Source: Lycocorax pyrrhopterus obiensis (lineage: Eukaryota; Chordata; Aves; Passeriformes; Paradisaeidae). Taken from it: a stretch of 64,000 nucleotides of DNA. Positions 1 to 14,900 of this stretch are shown piece by piece. Each line of letters starts with the position of its first letter. Positions within the stretch are counted from its first letter, which is position 1. The notes beneath the pieces are model-generated. The model did not search any database and was not told where the DNA came from. It worked only from the letters and a program-made list of their open reading frames with translations. Location: positions 11,066,163-11,130,162 of the forward strand of contig JACSVZ010000011.1 of NCBI GenBank assembly GCA_014706295.1, written 5' to 3'. Position numbers and translations under genes: made by a program.

Positions 1-3000
1 CACCCACTCTCCCCCACATTACAGGTCAGAAAAATCTCTGTCAGTTCACAACAGCCGTCTCCTCAGCACTGAACAACCTGCTGGAAGTTTCAGTTTACAG
101 TAGCTCGAGCTTTACTGAAAGTCTCAGTGCATTTGACAGCAGGGCTGCTATGGAGTCACAGTGCTGTCCCCTAAACTGCTTTATGTCCCTTTGAAATTCC
201 AGGGCAGATCTATTTCTCTTGGTCCTTAACACACTATTACATCATACTGCTTTTGTTTTCAAAGCTCCACTACCTTGGTTGCTAAAAATTTTCCAATTTC
301 TTTTGGAAATGTTCAAATTCCTGTTAAAAGTCCTGATCCCTCTGTAACAAAAATATGAGTTAGAAATATCCAATACAGTAATTTCTGGGCTACTCATGCA
401 TGGATTTGAAACATCTCTAGATAATTTGTTTTGTATTCTACTTTTCTCCAGTGTCTTTTAGAGAGAGGAAAAAAAAAAGGGTTTAGTTTCAATATAGAGA
501 ATTCTTTAAATCCTTGTGGCTTTGACTGTTGATTATTTTATAAAGCCACAGAGAACAGTTTACAAGGAGCCAAATGGGTAATCATTATTCCCCATCAGCA
601 ATGAGCTGTGACTTGTGTAAATTGCATAATAAATTAGGTATTTTGAGATAAATGAATTTACAATAAACAATCATGGACTGAAAAGCTTTACTTCTTGTCT
701 CCAAAGGCACAAGCTCTGGTTAAAATCAGCCACAGGTAGTTAAGTGATTATAAACTGTAAAAATAAATCAACCTGATATAATTGCTCCAAGGAAAAAATT
801 ACCAACATATTTAAAATTTCAGCAGTGCACCTTTTCCCATATCCATTTGGCATTATCTAATTACCTTCACATTTCATTTCCATCAGTGATATGACCTGTA
901 TTTTCCTTTTATAACTGTCAGGGAGGGGGCTGGAGAGTGGAGTGGAGGACCACAGTGATAAATCAACCTCACCATTAGGACCGAAATGGCTCATCGCTGC
1001 AGCTCTAAATCCAGGATTTATAAAGATGTCTAGGCCATATAGCACACTTGTGGACACCATAATAAATTCATGAGCACATTGCCAAGGCAAACCACTTCAT
1101 TATGTGGCAGGCTGCTAGCCATTAATCTAGCAGAGAGAGATTCCTGGGAAACTGAGACTGCTTGGAAATTTATGCAGGCCTAAAGTTACCCATTTCATTA
1201 TGGATTTAATCTGCTCTTTCTGCCAGAGTGCATGAAAGGTTTTTACAGTTTAGATCAAGTGCTTGTAACTCCCTATTTTATATTATTTCTTCAACAATAA
1301 TGTCCTAATTTTCCCCTCAAAAACTATTCAAACTGAATGCCTTCACGCTTGCCTTCCTCTAATATTACACTAGATAAAATATTTATACAATCAATTGACA
1401 AAGAGCAATTTTTTTTCTTTAAATGTTCCATTAACATGTAAATTTTCATATGATCTTTATCTCATAGACAAAATGTGCTCAGCAATGCCCACCTTCTTCC
1501 AGGCAGTTAACCCTTTTGTCGACTGTAAAGAATCCAGATCAAAACAGAGTCAGTGGCCTCATTTCTAAAGCCCCTAAAAAGGTCTTGTACTTAAATTATT
1601 ATTCATTGAAAGGAGATGTAGCTCCTAAAGTAATTTGCATGCTTTTTTTGATGTCTCATTCTCTTCTTCTCATACACAGCACACAGACATGCATTTTAAG
1701 TCAAATTCCAATAAATAAGGTAATTCAAATTATTATTATCAACTTTATTAGAGAGTTTAGTATAATGTCCCTGATAATGCAGAATATTCCAGATGACAGA
1801 GACTCTGACATAAAAAATGAGATTAATGAGACAAACTACAAAAATAAAACTTATTTATGATAAACTGAATAATTGCAGATTAACACCTTCTGTAAATAAA
1901 GACTTCTTCACATTGCAGGTGACCCTGTTAATTTATGCCCACTATATTACATTACAAAGTGAACCATTTAGGCAAAAACGGTTTCAGTGTTTTGGTTCTC
2001 ATGATGACACATAATGGGAAGACCAAAACCTGAAACTGGAATAAATAATATTTGGAAAAAAAATATCAAAACAAGAACAAACCCCAAAAAACGTAACTAT
2101 TCCATTTTCTCTTATGTTCAATATTCTTTGCTGCTGTTATCTCACTAGGACTCCCAGCCATGCATTTGTTAAAACACTCCAATGCCTGGAGATGGGTCTA
2201 AAAGGTTATATTTCTGTGTTAGGGTGGTTCTCACTAAATGGCTGAAGCTAATTTTGATGGACGAGTACTTCACGTGTCTGCCTTCAAAACTGCGATGGCA
2301 AACGCTCTCTGCATCGTCCTTCTCACGAGTCCTGGTAACCTCCTGTGTGAGCACGCACACGAGGGGTACTGGTTCATAAACCCACCACCAGCTGAGGGCA
2401 AACCTACAGCCACGACTTTAATAACACAAATTTATCTTTAATATCCATCCTAAAGATTATTATGGAACAAGAAAACACACAAGAACATGTCATGTATGTA
2501 ACAGCTTCCTTTTATTAAAACTGTTCATTTTTCCCGTGTTTTAGATGAGCAAAGTGGAAGCTTGTCTTCCCCACTTCAAACAGTTTGTACCCTATCAGGA
2601 GCATCTCGGTTCTAGGAAATTACATCTCCAATACTGACCAGGCGTATTTTGGTGATAATTTGTCATCTCATCTCTTGGATAAGCAAACTAATAATAAAGC
2701 TTCTACCTGTGCTAAAGTATCTCTCTGGGATCTTTGGAGTAAAACTTACACATAAATAGGTGTGAGCCACCTATCAAAAAAAACCCCCAGAAACCCGAAA
2801 CAAAACCAAAGGCCACTCTCCTCCTTAGCAGATGAAATCTATACTGCAGAATGCAGTCTGGATCCCATTTTATTTTCTCCATTTTACAGGTAACAAAGAG
2901 AAAAAACCTATTATATAATTCATTATTCTTCTACCAAAGAGAACACTCCACTCAAAGTGTACAATCTCCACATCACAGTGTGAAAAAGAGTCATGAAACA

Positions 3001-6000
3001 GAGCTTCAGGTTCAGTATCACTTTACATCTCTCTGACTTGCCAAGACATTATAGCCTGCCTGAGCTTTGTCTCATGCTAATCTGCATTTTCCTTTTTCCA
3101 TCATTTCCCCCAAAATATTACCTACTTGATTCTAACAATGGAGGAGACAACTTCAATGTGGGGACAAACTGTTGTACTCTGACATGAAACACTTATGTGG
3201 AATTAAACTGCTTATAAAAATACTATAAATCAGCATTGGTCAATTATTACACTGCGAATTACCTAAGAGAGACATGCCATACAAAGGTAATCAGAACACA
3301 AAAAACAGGAACATGCAAGGGACTAAACAAGGAATTTGAACAGGTTCTTTTTTCCAGCAAAAGGGAGTTTCTGCATCAACCCAGGAGTTGGGCATAAAGG
3401 TATTTTTAATAATGTTTTTAGTTTGCTAAAAGTAAAGACAGTCAAACACCTTATATATAGTTAGTCTCAAACTAAACAAAAATAACTTTGGAACTGGCTG
3501 CACAGACCTTACCTGTGGTCTATTACATTCCTAATCCCCAAATCACCACACTGGTGTTTTACAGAGTGTTTCAGTTTGGACACATTAGACCTCTGAGAAC
3601 AGCCCTGACCATCTCCAAACATTCCTAAAGGTACCTTCAATACTGCTGACATATTTTAGGAATGAACAGTAATGACATCTTTCTAAGATAAGAAAATTAC
3701 TTCTTGCTCTGCGGTCAGATCTTTCTCCGACTAATCAATCTGCCTTGTGCCTTGGGAAACAGTTCATATAAGCAACTAGGATGCATCAAACCTGAAGGAA
3801 ATGACTTCTCAGAACTTCACTGCCAGTGAAAACAAAGCTACAATAAACATGCATCTCAGCCACACACAGGAGAATTCCCTCCTGGACACAACTGCATGGA
3901 AAACAAGAAGTTTGAAAACAATATATTTAGTTCATCTAATGAGTACTGCATAACTGGATGAAGTAATTCTTCACAAATAGACCATCACATTGAAGACAAA
4001 GGTTCTTAAAGTATGAAAGAAGACCCTTTACCTCTTCAAGAAAATAAATTACTTTAAAAAAAAAAAAAGCAAAATAATCACCATTTGCTTAGAAGTTACT
4101 TAAGATTACTTCTGGCATCACTAGGTATCCACATCTTTCTCCACTTTTTTTTTTTTCCCAAACAGCATTTCCTTTATCAAAACTGGCACTGAGACCCAGT
4201 CTCTCAAAACACTTTGAGGGCCTTGACCCCAGATCCAACCCAAACCCAGGAGTCTCCCAGTCAATTTCAGTAAAGGCTGAATGTTTCTCTGAAACACACA
4301 GCAAGTCCATCCATCAGACCCCTGAAACACCCACAGCAGGCAGCAAGTCCTCACACCTTTCCGTGCTCGTTTGCAGCCACAGATGCCCAGATGCCACCAG
4401 AACACACCAATGTGCCTTTACAGCCATGACCCACTGAATTCACCCTGCCTTGGGACTTGCCATGCAAAGCAGCAAACATTTTGCATGTTCTCAGAAACTT
4501 CAAGCCCATGTTAAGCTGAAAGTCTTCCTTACAACACTTGTAACTCTTGTCTTCAGCACTTTTATGGCTTTGGGACTAAGCTATTACATAGTCCTGTAAC
4601 ACTGTGTTCTTCCTGGGATACACTAAGCAAACAAGCAGCTGATTTTCCACACCCTGTTTTTCAAGACTTTTCGTGTATCTGGATATACAATAAAAATAAA
4701 TTTCCACCAGCAAGCTGAACAAAATCCAGGGTTTTAGCTAAATTCAATTGATTTAGGCCAATGCAAATACAGGAGACATAATACAGTTTAACAGTGCAAA
4801 AGCATATAAAACTTACAAAATGTTTCTGGAGGCAATGCTCCATGCTGAAATGCCAAAAATAATATATCCAATAATACACACACAACCTTCTAATGTAAAC
4901 ACAACCCACATTTGTGTGTCTTGACTGGTATCACCAGCATTGCCTATTCCAGGTACAGAGGAGCTCAGTAAGATTCTCTAATGTATGACACATCAACAGT
5001 GAATTCCATCTGACTACAGCAAAGCGCTTGGCAAAAAGATATGCTTTAATACAGCCAACTCAATAAAATTCATGGTCCCATATAGCCAGGATCCCCAGTC
5101 TCACAACCTGAGAACCTGCCTGTCACAATCAGACTGCTGCCAGTGTATGGAGACCAATTAAGTGGGAGGGCCAAGACCCAAGCACTCTTTCAAGTCCCTG
5201 GCAACTCAATGGGCTCAAGTGAATGGGTGGTATGATTATTTTAATACGTTGGCTTGCACCCACCTCGTTCCTGGCTTGCCTGTTGGCTGTTACCCTCTGC
5301 CCAGAGTCTGCTGGGCAGGGAGTTGGTGCCCACAACAGGAGAGCAGCCCTGGTGGGCACAGAGGCGCTCGGGGCTGCTCAACACGCTGAGTGTGCTTGTT
5401 CTGAACAGTTTAGAACAGGGATGTGTTCTTCCAACCAATGCTTTATGGAGGGGAGTCTGGAAAACCTCTGACATACTGAGGCGGCCTAAATCACGAGCCC
5501 GGTGGATTTGAGGGTTGTGGGTTTTGGCTGAGGCCTCAGCAGAGGTGCGTGCTCAAACTCACGTAGGACCTGCCTGCAAAACACGAGCTCAGTTGACACT
5601 TATTGGTACCATTAGCTCCTTTGTTAAATATTGAATTCCAATAAGAACTGCGACCAAAAGAATTGCAAAAAGCCACAGACTTTTAAAAGAAATAAGCAAA
5701 GTCAACTTTAAGTAGTTTTCTGACAGCAGCGTCTTAATTGCAGTTATCACATCTAAACTGCTCCAGACAACCAAAACGCTGTTTATAGAGATTTACTACA
5801 AAAAAAAAAAAAAAAACCAAAAAAAACAACTAAGAAGTGATAAAGTTTCCCTTTACAGAAGCCCTATGCATCTGGCAAGAAGCAACGGAGCAGCTCCACA
5901 AAGAAGGCACCTCAGGCACAGCTCGCTTAGCCTGAACAAACTCCGGCGGAAAGAAAGAAGAAAAAAAAAGAGATGATCAGAGCTTCAAGGTGAAAGCTGC

Positions 6001-8697
6001 CAACTCTTTCTTACCAGGGGGTAGAAAACCATCCGAGTTTAAATACTTCATGTTCACTGAGAGCTATGCCTTTAAACTGTTGGCACCACTGGTCCTTCAG
6101 GTTGCTGAAGTTAAACTGCACTGGCATTGCCAGAACGCAGCAGCGGCGCGCGCCAGCCCCTCAGTCCCTGAGTAGGCTGATGGAAGCCGGAGCACACAGA
6201 CACCACCACCACGAGCAATACTGCTGAACCAGTGCAACACTACAAAGAGGGGCAATGAAGCTACAAAGGAGGATTTCTCCCATAATTTTAGGTGAATCCT
6301 GGAACAGAAGAAACAACTGCATATATGAAATAGATGGGTGTAATGTGAATGAATGGCATTACTGAGTTACAAAGATTTCGTGCTAAAGGAATTTGAAATT
6401 TGCACAAGATTCTGGGCTGCTGCAAAACAGCTTGATGCACAGCACAGCTACACAACTACTACTCATGTTGCAATAAGGGCAGAATACTGGAGTAATCAAC
6501 AAATCAGCCCTGGGGTAATGCTCCATGAACTTCACAGGGGAAGGGAAGATAAAGTTATAAGATAATTACTGGGTCCACCTGCATAAAAATACATGCAGAA
6601 ACAAACTAAGTTCTATGAACTGAGCAAATAAAGACTATTTATATTTCAACATACTTATAGTATTAGTTATACAAAACATATATCCTCTTTTTTTCTCTAA
6701 CCTGAGGTTTAAACTTTTCTGTCCTGCCATAGTCAAAGACTTATTTTACATCTTATCTATGAGGCAATAGGGCTACCAAATGTACTGTGTTACATCACAG
6801 ACACAGCTCACAAGGGTAATCTAAGTTTAAAATTACTGGAGCACCAGTGGGAATCTTTTATTAGCCGTAGCATAAAATTATTAGCTCTATAGTTGCAAAA
6901 CCCTTGAAGATTTTCCCAGGGAATACAGAAATTCGAGCCTTCATTATGATCCCCTTTTTGGTGCAGAAAGGGCTTCTGAATTCATCCTGGTACCGCTTTT
7001 CTAACAGAGGCCCTGAAAGAGTCTTTCCTAAATTATACAGGAAAAACTGCCAGGATTCACCAGGCCACAAAGTCATAACTCTTTCAATCAAACAAACCAA
7101 ACCATCATTATAAGCACAGTCTGTAGATTTTATCTTTTGTTACTAAATCCCATTCTCCTTGACTGGAAAGAGACTAAGCCCCCTCGAAGGTCTTCCTCTG
7201 CCCCCAACACTCTCCCATTCTCCATGGACTTTTCCCGGGTTCCACGCTCTGTGCCTGAACTTGAATGCCAAGGATGGTGTAATGGCTGCGCTTTCTTTTC
7301 CAAGGCCGCGGTGCCAGGAACTAACAATATGTGAAATGTTCCATCCCTGCAGGTTTTCCTGCTCAAACATTTTCTAAATAAATAAATAATTAAAAACAAC
7401 AGCGTGTGCCACATTCGAGCCCTGAATTCCCGGAGCAGCTCAGGTCCTTAAACTGAATAATTTGCCTCAGCTTGCGTATTGCAAAACCCATTCAGCAAAA
7501 GATTATGGGCCTTTAAGTGCCATCCAGGCCTGAAATATGACTCTAGGGCTTTAGGATGTCAGCATTGAGAATTGCTAGTGAATATTCTGTTCTGGCAATA
7601 CTAAAACTACAGTTATTTAGCAATATGGGAGCAGGCAAATGGGGAGAGACGGAATCTGACAGAAAGGAAAGACTATAACTTAGCAGAAACAGAGGTGCAG
7701 TTTTCATATGTGGCCACATTAATTCTTTATGGAATAAAATGCATTTGTGAATCAAAAAGCGGATGCAGATTTATATTCCCACTTAAATCTGCCAAAAGCA
7801 AGTAAATGAATACTGAGAGCTCATTTTAGTTCAGGAAACAATTTATGAGGACACGTAGGTGGGTGCAGGTACTCTACACGAGCAGTCTCAAGGGGAATTA
7901 GCAGCTGCTTCTACTCTCCATAAGAAAGAATAAATAGACTAAACTGAAAATTAGCAACACCTCATTAAATTTAAAACCATCCACATATAAAGCAGCTAGG
8001 ACTCAATCCTTAAAAAATTCAAAAGGTGCAGCGTAACATGAAAGCCAAAGGAGCTTTTGTCATCCCATCACAAATTATTTAGGCTTAGATTGTGGCATCA
8101 AGCCAAAGCTCAGAGATGCAGCAGTTGTGAGCCACTTTCCCTGGCAAAAGTTGCCTTCTGACCTCAGGTTTTTAGCCCTCTTCAACACTTCAAAACCTCC
8201 ATCTCACATTCCTAAGTCCCCATCTCCCTCCCTGGTGGCAAGTTTACATCTGTACTGAGGAGAATCTGTCCCATGCACTGTGTCTAACCAGTACTTACGG
8301 ATTATTAGTAACTCCAGCTATTTCCAAGAAAGCCTGGATGCTCCCAGGAAAGGCTGGAAATGGCTTTGGGGCTCCTCCTGTAACTGCTCCTCACTGGAGC
8401 TCAACTCAGGCCCCATAAATACATCTATTTCCTAGCACAAACCAATTTCCATGAGTGTTGCATGTAAAAATGAAAATTTGGTACCAAGAAGCCTGTGAGT
8501 ATTTGCAGCTTCTGCTCTTCTAGCACTACCTCATCTTCTCTCCTCTTTTGTACACACTAAGATGGGCACAATCACAGACAAGCTCTGTGGACTCATGATT
8601 ATTCGCTCAAGAGCCATGCAGCTCTTGCAGCACCAGCACGTGTGCAGTGGGAATGGCATGGAGTCTGAGCTTCTACTTGGGTTCCTTTCCCTTACTT
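1..8697. other. Intergenic, no gene seen
   Basis: AT-rich non-coding sequence with no long open frame and no recognisable protein. It has poly-A or poly-T runs at 4056-4068, 4145-4156 and 5800-5826. AT-rich conserved-looking blocks lie at about 460-1260, 6830-7120 and 7440-7760. A slightly GC-richer stretch at 5160-5580 and an isolated GGCGCGCGCC palindrome (6145-6154) have no assigned identity. Confidence 0.7.
820..1260. promoter_or_regulatory. Candidate conserved non-coding element
   Basis: Repeat-free, complex sequence dense in homeodomain-type cores (TCTAATTACC, CCATTAATC, CACCATTAGG, ATGGATTTAATC) with a CCATATAGCA SRF-like box. This texture resembles enhancers around developmental homeobox genes. 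No alignment was possible. Confidence 0.3.
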
Positions 8698-9062
8698 CAC
8701 AGATCATACAAAGGTTTGGGTTGGAAGGGGCCTTTAAAAGTCAGATAGTTCAATCCCCTTGCAATGAGCAGAGACATCTTCAACTAGACCAGGTTTCTCA
8801 GAGCCCGGTCCAACCTGGCCTTGAATGTTTCCAGGGATGGGGAATGTTTCCATCATCTGTGCAAGCCGGCCAGTGTTTTCACCATTCTTATTGTAAAAAT
8901 TTTCTTCCTCATATCCAACCTGAAAAAAACTTCTTTTAGTTTAAAACTTTTGTCCCTTGTCCTGTCACAATCAGCCTTCCTAAAAAGTCTGTCCCCTTCT
9001 CTCTCATAAATCTCCTTTATGGAAGTTTCCCTCTTTTTATCTTTAAACTATTTCAGGTACCA
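8698..9062 (-). mobile_element. CR1 LINE 3'-end fragment (avian type)
   Basis: On the + strand it reads as the complement of a CR1 3' end: GGTTTGGGTTGGAAGGGGCC, then TTCAATCCCC, CTAGACCAGG, CCAACCTGGCCTTGAATG and CCAGGGATGGGGAATG, then a TTTCTTCCTCATATCCAACC-like block and TTGTCCCTTGTCCTGTCAC. These match the order of the CR1 tail known from bird genomes, so the element lies in - orientation. It is truncated, with no reverse transcriptase, and diverged enough to be old. It is the only transposon remnant I recognise and the main reason for calling the organism a bird. Confidence 0.85.
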
Positions 9063-11749
9063 GATGAAAGTTTTCATAAAAGAGTGGGCAATCTTCATTA
9101 TTCCCATTTTGGAGTCTCCAACCTAATGGATAATTGTGTGTATGACTTCCACTAACCTTTAAACACATACTTCTACTATCGGACCTTTCAGAGATGTTTC
9201 GGTTTGGGCTTGTAAACTAAAACATTTGGATTAGTGTCAGGTTTGAAACTCCAGATTCTCTAAAGCTGTGTTGGGGTTTGTGTTGTTTGGTTTTTTTTTT
9301 TAATTCAAATCACAGCGTTTTCATCACACAGGAGATTAAGTGCTGATCACCCAGTTCAGAGTTACATATGACTCTACCAAGACCATATATTTGTCTTACA
9401 AAACACCAGCCCTTGGCACAACAGAGATTGCTCTCTATTCTGATAGACCTCTGCCAGTAAATTGTTTTCTAAGGACAAGCTCTGATCTCTGGTTAGTGCC
9501 AGAGGAAGGGTGGTGCCAGGTAAATCATGTTTGGTACTGTGCCATCCAGGTTTTCCTTGGAGAACCAATACCCAATCTCTCTGCTTAGCTTTAGATTGAA
9601 ATTATAATACTAAGTAAGTGGCTCTTGATCTACTCACAATTAATGGACTTAGAAAAGACTGAAACACAACTATCAAGAAAAACTGTGACAGAGAATACAC
9701 TAGGGTTTACATCTGATATTAAATTAATCTTTATAAGTAAGAGAGCCAGTAACTTAATTTTATATGCTTATAAACAAGAAAATCATTAAATTGGCTCAGT
9801 TCTGACTGCATATTAAATTGAACGAGTAAAGAAAAATCTTTTACTCAGCTTTCCTGCTTTATTGTTATTTTGAGTTTTCTTTCAACTCCCTCCAACAGGC
9901 TTTTGAGGAGGTTGGGGTTTTGACATTATTTCCTGACACTCATGCATCAAAGAAGTTAATAACCTATAAGAGAAATCAAGGAGAAGGTGCATCTTACAAC
10001 CTGTGAGTCATTAGCAGCATTAGCAGCACCCTGAGGTGACAGAGAAAGCTAAAATAGCATCAGCTCTCTCATGGAGCAGTTTCAATAGACACAAGCGAAA
10101 CATCCTCATGTGAGACAATAGAGTAGGAATTCACCTGATAACAGCCCATAAGGAGAGCTAGTGACTCACACTGGGGCAGAAGGAAAGTTCCTCTCTAGCC
10201 CAAACACATCTCCACTACATAAATTTACACTGTATTAACAGCAGGCATCTAAACAGACATGACAAGAAGTAACATAAAACCATCCCTTACATAAAACGTG
10301 TAAAAAAAATTGTACCTTTGTATTTTAGCAGCAAATATTTCAGTTTAAGGAAATAGTAATAGACATTCAGGGTTAGAGTTTCCAAATATTTAGAGCTATA
10401 ACTTTACCGAGCCCGGTGGTTAACGTTCCTGAAGTCATCTATTGTATGCTAATACACCCAGCTGCTGAGTGTTTGCTGGATGAGATGCTTCACTCCTTAC
10501 ATGCATAAATACGAAGGCCAGCAGGGACCATTACAGTCTGGGCTGACCTCCTGCATAAAACAGACCATCAAATTCCAAATGTAATATAATTAGGGTTCTC
10601 AAGTCTAACTGATAACAGCAGCAAATGCCCCATGGAGACTTTAAAAATGTGTCAGGCAAATTTACACGTTGAAGGTATGCTTTGATGTATGTCACTGAAA
10701 CATCACCAGAGCTAAGCTCATTCATGCCCAGAAGATCCTGGAATTTTTATTATTATTTTTAAAAAGCTATTCCTGACAGCATTCCTGCTTCAGGGAAAGC
10801 TACAAGGACTGTTTATTGCTCTTGTCTTTTCTTAATATTTTTAAGCCCCTCTCCAGGCAATGGCCTAAGATATTTTTCTGGTTTTGTTATTTACTTGCCT
10901 GAAATGACTGTGAATATGGTGCCTGAGGGTTCCTCAGGCTCTCCAAGGACAGAAACTGACGCAGCAGTTTTTTATTTTTTAACCCTCACAATATCAATAG
11001 CCTCAATTATGTTGGTTTTTCTCTCCTTTTTAATTACTTTTAGCTAAGTGGACTTGAAAAAAAGCTCTTCAATTAACCCTTACTTACTAAGATATTTCAA
11101 TTTTTATTAGTATTTAAACCATTGAATCACTTATGCCATCACCCAAATTGGCTGTGCTACATTTTTCTCCCCAGTGGAAAAATTATTCCTGGATAATCAT
11201 TAGTGTCATCAAATTACAATTCCATGGAGAGCCACATCATGTGAATATGCCAACGAACATATAATAGTAAAAGAGGAATGGCAAGCTGCCCTGGACTTCC
11301 TGGGGTTTGAGTTTCTTATCTGTTTTGGTGTATTCGCCTGTTTTGAGGCTTTGGGGCAATATTTTGTGTTTTTTTACAGGAAGGCTGAAACTTCTTTCAG
11401 CAATCAATAACAGGGAAAAAAGGTCCAACTCTTTGGGTACCAGCTTATTCTTCCACACTGATACTACTGAGGTGCAACTGTGAGTAACAATAATCTTCAG
11501 CCATTTCCTGGCAGGAGCCAAACCACAGCCCAAGCTCAGCCTAAACCCATATCCCGCTTTCAGTGAACACGTACTGAAAACTATTTTTAGGATAATCCTG
11601 AACTTGTGTAATACTGAGTGGTAAGTGTGATATTTAAGTAAGTAATGTATGCAACAGCATCATGAGACATGACACACGTGATATTTCCCCTGTGGAGGCA
11701 CTGATGCTTTGGGCAAGAACGAGGAAACTGGTACAGAGAGCTGAAAGCA

Positions 11750-11960
11750 GCTAAGCCATGTGAATTATATTAGTTCCCATCCATTAAATATTCATGAACA
11801 TGGGCTGATATTCATTAATTTGGCACAGATCAAGCTACTTTGAATGACTAGCTCTGGACTTCTGGCCAAACAATTCCTATAGTTAAACATTTTCTTAAAT
11901 GTGACGTGATTTATTTAAAGAGATGTTTTCAAAATGATCAAGTTACTGAGACTTTATGTA
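11750..11960. promoter_or_regulatory. Candidate conserved non-coding element
   Basis: AT-rich unique sequence with CCATTAAATATTCATG, TTCATTAATTTGG and TACTTTGAATGA, i.e. homeodomain and TCF-like cores close together, unlike the surrounding low-complexity DNA. Based on texture only. Confidence 0.28.
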
Positions 11961-14900
11961 TCACATTGCAGCTTTAAAAACTTGGTGCCCTCCCTTCCCC
12001 CCTCCAAATTTGCCCTGGTTATGAACTCTCAGTGCTGTGGTTTATAGTGGCACTGCTGGGACACAGCTTCAATCAGGCTACAGTGGTGCTGTCAGGTGCT
12101 GCAGCCAATTACCTAAAATGTAAACGTTTTAAGAAAGGCAGCACCTTTTGTCAGGACCAAAATGATTTCCAGCCTCTGGTTCATTGTTTCAGAACCAGAA
12201 GCACATAACTCAAAAACATTAAACATACAGTAAAAACATCACATGTTGATTTACACATAGATATTGACTAATGCTATCAGTGGAGTATTTACCTTAATCA
12301 ATATTAAAAGATGCTACCCGTGATTTAAGTGTTGAGTTGGCTCAAAATAGTCAATAAATGTTTGCATTCATAATCATAAGCTTATATATTAGTTTTTCAT
12401 TTTCTCCACCCCAATAAACGAATTTGGTAGGAACATTTTGCTACCAAACATCATCTCATCTCCATTTATACTTGAGAGTCCATGTCTCACACTAATGCCA
12501 AAAATATTCTATAATCCACATGTACAGTCACCAGTGAAAGTTCCACATACAAAACTCTTTTTTGGGAATTCTGACTAAGGGATAGAACTTGGTGCTGTGT
12601 GCTAATAAGAAAGAAACATAGAAGTTGTGACAAGTTGTATCTAAGCAAAGATCCTTTCCTGACATTCAGTGAGTGCGGATTTCTCTGTTACTCACTAACT
12701 CATCCCATCTCCAAAGCCACTGCAATAAGCTGCAACTCCAAAGCTGCAGTAATTAATTTCAGGCTCACCTTTTACCTTCCTTCATGACAAACTCTTTGTA
12801 ATTCACTTCTTCATTCTATTCAACTTCAGTTCACTACAATTACACTATATTCCTCTTTCTGTAACGCTGTTCTCCCCTTCATAACTGTTATCTGAGCCAC
12901 CAGCCATTATATTATTTGATACACTTTGCAAGAGAAGGAACACATTGATCTTTGTGTGGGCTGTACCATCTAGTCAGCAAAAGTAACTTTTAATTCTAGA
13001 TCTAAACACCACTTGCATTTTGCAGCCTCAATTGCTGCACTGGACTAGGAAAGTTACAGACAGCTTTGACACGTATAGAAAACTCATTTTGCTTTTGCAC
13101 AAGCTCATTCAAGTCGGACATGAATTGATGCAGTTTTTTCCACCGGTAACAAGCACAGAGATTAACAACATATCTACCTTATGCCTAATTTTTCAGCATC
13201 TTGAATCCTGCTACTCCCACTGATTTTCCCATGAAAAGTTGTTTTGGTCTTGTAGCAACAAAATATTCCCAAATACTCTGCCGCCCCTATGCTCCACAGA
13301 GTCTCCCAGTAGTTCCAAGCTCCCACCAGGCAACAGCCACACACCCCAGCCTCCCTTCACAGGCAGACACCGATCCTTAACCTTGTGCCATGAGGGCTCC
13401 CAGTGCCTTGAGGCTGAGGCTTCTCACTGGAGTTTCATGGCCTTGGCAACTGCCCTGTTTTAGGAGGGCTGTGAAAAATAAATCTCCTCTGTCTTTTCTC
13501 ACCAATTCAGCTGTGTTGGTGATAATTCTCGATGCCTCGTTCTTATCAGATTTCAGGCTTTCAGGCTGAGAGCATCTTCCCAGGCACTACCAGTGAAATT
13601 GCTCTATTGGTATTCAAGGAAAACCCCAAGGAATACTTAATGTTCCAATGTTATGCCCAGGATGCCATCTTGAAATCACGGTCCCTCCTGGAGCTTTAAC
13701 CAGACAAGAAGTCACTGCCTCTGAAAGCATTCCATAGACATGACCTGGGAGTTTGGTGACAAGACTCAGCCAGGAAACTGAAGCTTAAACAAGACTATCT
13801 GGATCATAAAACTTTTTTTTTTTTTTTGAAGGCTTAGACATTGCGCGCATCAAGGTGACAAGATATCCCATTTCTTATAATGCCTGCCGCACCGTGATCC
13901 TCGTGCAAGCTCACTCTGAAGCCATGCGAAACAGACAATTTGAATGCACATTTTGTTTGTGGGGTTTTTTGCTTTGGTTTTTGTTGCTATTGCTTCTGAT
14001 GGGCCAGAGACAGTTTTCATACTCTATCAGTCTTAAATTGCAGAGGTGTCTTCCTCCTCAAACTTTTTCTCCTGGCCCTACTTTTTCATCCAAAAGACAC
14101 ATTTTTTTGTCACCTCAAAAATGGCTCCTTTCCTCAGCCTCCTACCCCTGCTCTGGATCACAGAACAGCCTCAACTGCAGCAGAAACAGGCTGAGGATGA
14201 GGGCAAGCACACAAAGCTCTTCCATAACTGGAACCCTTGGAAGCAGCAAAGATACAAACATGAGTAGTGGTTTGGGGAATTGCCCCCTTCAACTTCTTAA
14301 TCTACTTTAACAAACCTCCTTATTTCCCCTTGATTTAAGGGACTGTTACACACAGTAGCTCTCAGATACATTAGCCTGCAAGTGAGGGTAGAGAGGACTG
14401 ATAAATCACAAAAAATGGATTTCACAAGGGATAATTCACATGGGCAGGGGAAGCATGTCCCTTGTGTGTGTCCTGAGGAGAACACAAAGGGAACGCTTCA
14501 TAAATCTTCAGATCATTTATGAATTAGGTTCTAACTTCAACTGATTTTGCAACTGTAAAATGAAAAATATTTATACATAATAGAATTAACTCTTGTAAAA
14601 GCAAGATTTACCTATTTATAAATTAGAGTATCCTTTCACTTCACATCACATTACTTGCAAATAAAAACAATTTCCTGTTCAACTACTGTGCAGCAGCAGT
14701 TCCTGAAAATATTGTGCATTTTTTACAGACAACTTGTTTATATCATAATAGCATAGGCAGCAACACAAATATTCTAGCCCAGACCTCAGCAAGACCCTCA
14801 GCTTAGCTTTGGTAGAGAAAATTGTACTGTTACAGTCTTTAATAAGTAAACTTCAGTCAGAGCTCATTGCCAGAGATTTGTCACTTGAATATCTTTGGAT

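Noticed and set aside
5160..5580. GC-richer segment considered as an LTR or retroviral fragment
   Set aside because: No TG...CA ends, primer-binding site, polypurine tract or retroviral protein similarity could be seen.
13855..14310. 151-codon open frame on the + strand
   Set aside because: Low-complexity Leu/Phe run and no recognisable motif; chance frame beside a poly-T tract.
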